From Thermoplasmatota archaeon (GTDB lineage: Archaea; Thermoplasmatota; E2; DHVEG-1): 21,608 nt of DNA. Below, piece after piece: positions 20,664 to 21,608 of this stretch. Each line of letters starts with the position of its first letter. The first letter of the stretch is position 1. The stretch spans positions 1-21,608 of the forward strand of contig JALHTX010000355.1 in the NCBI GenBank assembly GCA_022866015.1, in the 5' to 3' direction. Below the pieces are notes generated by a model that saw only the letters and a program-made list of their open reading frames with translations, had not been told where the DNA came from and did not search any database. A program made the translations under genes and the position numbers.

Positions 20664-20683
20664 CATTTAAAACGTTAAATGTT
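20662..20683 (+). terminator. Hairpin after the second spike gene
   Basis: AACATTTAA (20662-20670), loop AACG, TTAAATGTT (20675-20683): a perfect 9-base stem overlapping the spike stop codon. Same geometry as 18518-18539 but a different sequence. It contains an ATG (20679), which is an unlikely start for the next gene. Confidence 0.5.
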
Positions 20684-20711
20684 GAATCTTTATATCAATA
20701 AAGGTAAAAAT

Positions 20712-20861
20712 ATGAAAAACACAGCACAAAAATTAATATCTTATGCTAAAAAACACCCTCATGGGTTCACTGTTAGAATCAAAAAGGAAAAATTAGTGGA
20801 AGTTAAACCTTCAAAGAAAAACCGTTATGCCGTAAGTGTAACCAATTTTAAAACAAAATAA
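20712..20861 (+). CDS. Hypothetical protein, N-terminal part of a split gene
   Basis: From the ATG after AAAGGT the frame encodes 49 residues: KLISYAKKHPHGFTVRI and NRYAVSVTNFKTK; the ATG at 20679 lies in a hairpin and is less likely. Its start resembles small viral proteins that go on to a GGWYD segment with alternating basic helix and strand. That continuation exists directly downstream in another frame (to 21051). Removing one base near 20856-20862 would join them into about 112 residues. Function of the family is not known to me. Confidence 0.6.
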   Translation: MKNTAQKLISYAKKHPHGFTVRIKKEKLVEVKPSKKNRYAVSVTNFKTK

Positions 20862-21051
20862 AGCTATTAACAGACATTTCAAAAATAAGCGGTCGGGCGT
20901 GGCGGGTGGGTGGTACGATAAGAAAAGCAAAAAATATTATATAGATACTACTTATATTAAATCAAATCGGTCTAAGGCTCTAAAAACAGCTAAGAAACAT
21001 AAACAAAAAGCTATTTATGATCTTGTTAAACAAAAAGAGATAAGAGTTTAA
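20842..21051 (+). pseudogene. Out-of-frame continuation of the 20712 gene
   Basis: The frame is open from 20842 to TAA at 21049-21051 without an ATG. It reads AINRHFKNKRSGVAGGWYD, then KKYYIDTTYIKSNRSKALK, then QKAIYDLVKQKEIRV, a convincing protein with a conserved-looking GGWYD, strand and helix. GTG at 20899 could be a start for a shorter version but has no good ribosome site. The G-rich run at 20891-20913 lies in it. It ends directly against the minus-strand gene. Confidence 0.6.
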
Positions 21052-21423
21052 TTAATAAACTCCGTATTCCTGTAAAGATTCCGCTATATTATCAAAACAC
21101 ACACAAGTATTAATATCCTGTTCATCGAGCAATACATTATGTAGAACCTCATGGCTTATAGTTGCACAGAGTTGTTTCTCTATGCTTACATTATTAGCCA
21201 TCTTAGCAAAATAAATGATTCCTTCCCAAAAAATAAATATCTTATCCAAATTATTTTCAAATACCCCTGCTATATGATGGACACATACTATATACTTGAA
21301 TTTATTAATCATTTTCTCGTTAGCATTATATAAATCCTTCTTACCCTGATAATACTCAGAGGGTTTTAAACATAGCTTATCACTATAATCAGTCTTTACA
21401 AGACGATCATTCTGATTTTTCAT
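21052..21423 (-). CDS. Small zinc-metallopeptidase-like protein
   Basis: The frame encodes 123 residues. ISHEVLHNVLLDEQD (residues 89-103) contains HEVLH (91-95), the zincin signature with E92 as catalytic base. The third zinc ligand is uncertain (D100, E101 or a later E are candidates). Length is near that of minimal gluzincin-like domains, with no signal peptide, so it would act inside the cell. It could cleave a repressor, host factor or virion precursor, or be an inactive binding domain. It is the only minus-strand gene, reading inward from the right end with its own promoter and a GGTGAT ribosome site, which suggests early or separate control. It meets the plus-strand frame end to end. 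Confidence 0.8.
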   Translation of the reverse strand: MKNQNDRLVKTDYSDKLCLKPSEYYQGKKDLYNANEKMINKFKYIVCVHHIAGVFENNLDKIFIFWEGIIYFAKMANNVSIEKQLCATISHEVLHNVLLDEQDINTCVCFDNIAESLQEYGVY

Positions 21424-21477
21424 ATTTCTATCACCTTCTTTATATTGTTTTATTATTTAAGACTATTTCTCAATAGA

Positions 21478-21513
21478 CTTATAATAATATATTTGTAATT
21501 ACTAATATATAAA
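21478..21513 (-). promoter_or_regulatory. Promoter of the minus-strand gene
   Basis: On the minus strand TTTATATA (21513-21506), 21 bases, then TTATAAG (21484-21478). The interval is very like that of the promoter at 1471 (both contain ACAAATATATTAT). A leader of about 55 bases leads to GAAGGTGAT and the ATG at 21423. ATCACGAAAAG upstream may include a BRE. Confidence 0.65.
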
Positions 21514-21554
21514 CTTTTCGTGATATTATATCGATTAGGGAAAACTATATATAT

Positions 21555-21572
21555 TATAAAAAATTTTTTATA
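21555..21572. repeat. 18-base A+T palindrome beside the right terminal repeat
   Basis: TATA-A6-T6-ATA reads the same on both strands at 21555-21572, four bases inside the right terminal repeat. The left end has no equivalent. It could be a protein-binding site, a bent or easily melted element, or a terminator for transcription reaching the end. Confidence 0.5.
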
Positions 21573-21576
21573 TATT

Positions 21577-21608
21577 AATGCTATATTTTAATCGGAAAAG
21601 GGTGGCTA
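21577..21608. repeat. Right terminal inverted repeat
   Basis: Exact reverse complement of 12-43. The window ends at GGTGGCTA; the eleven outermost bases seen on the left are absent. The bases just inside differ between the two ends, so the repeat is no longer than 32 bases on its inner side. Confidence 0.93.

Noticed and set aside
1..21608. tRNA genes, rRNA, CRISPR arrays, insertion sequences or an integrase
   Set aside because: I looked for cloverleaf patterns, spaced identical repeats, transposase and tyrosine- or serine-recombinase motifs and found none.

Overview
The window looks like an essentially complete linear double-stranded DNA virus genome of an archaeon. A 32-base sequence at 12-43 recurs inverted at 21577-21608, so the molecule has terminal inverted repeats. 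It carries a family-B DNA polymerase of the protein-primed type. It also carries a small two-helix hydrophobic protein (9898-10125) that resembles the major coat protein of spindle-shaped archaeal viruses such as the SSV, His1 and Nitrosopumilus-virus groups. Archaeal features include TATA boxes (TTTATATA), GGTGAT ribosome binding sites, a Holliday-junction-resolvase-like protein of the archaeal type, and a NosD-like surface beta-helix of the kind common in euryarchaea. The sequence is very A+T rich. I cannot name the host; an A+T-rich methanogen, Thermoplasmata-like, ANME, Asgard or ammonia-oxidising archaeon are all possible.

Layout. Positions 1-441 hold the left terminal repeat, three promoter-like elements, a large stem-loop that may be a small RNA, and a leader with short repeats. 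Positions 442-5152 form an early-type module of about 24 very small genes, many overlapping by ATGA or a few bases. It includes five mini zinc-ribbon proteins, several membrane proteins and at least one pair of paralogues. Positions 5156-9862 form the replication and nucleic-acid module: a stand-alone DEDD exonuclease, a HAD phosphatase, a frameshifted Holliday-junction resolvase, a 272-residue unknown protein in the usual place of a terminal protein, a small membrane protein, and the polymerase. Positions 9898-18515 form the virion module: the coat protein with its own promoter, a giant membrane-anchored propeller/beta-helix spike, small membrane and tail-anchored proteins (two of them paralogues), several tiny basic proteins and a P-loop ATPase probably used in assembly or packaging. 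Positions 18576-20663 hold a second repeat-rich spike, bracketed by two hairpins of the same geometry. Positions 20712-21051 hold one gene apparently broken by a one-base frameshift. The only minus-strand gene, a small HExxH zinc-protease-like protein, is transcribed inward from the right end.

How it fits together. Promoters upstream of the early genes, the coat gene, the giant spike and the minus-strand gene share a TATA box followed about 21 bases later by a TTATAGG-like element that runs into the ribosome binding site. Three of the early promoters also share a TGTCA box seven bases upstream of the TATA box. Replication would start at both ends by protein priming. Progeny would use one coat protein and two large glycosylation-site-rich spikes, each with three C-terminal membrane helices. 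No integrase, tRNA, rRNA, CRISPR array or insertion sequence was seen. The two one-base frameshifts both lie in A-runs, so sequencing or assembly error must be considered before treating them as biology.
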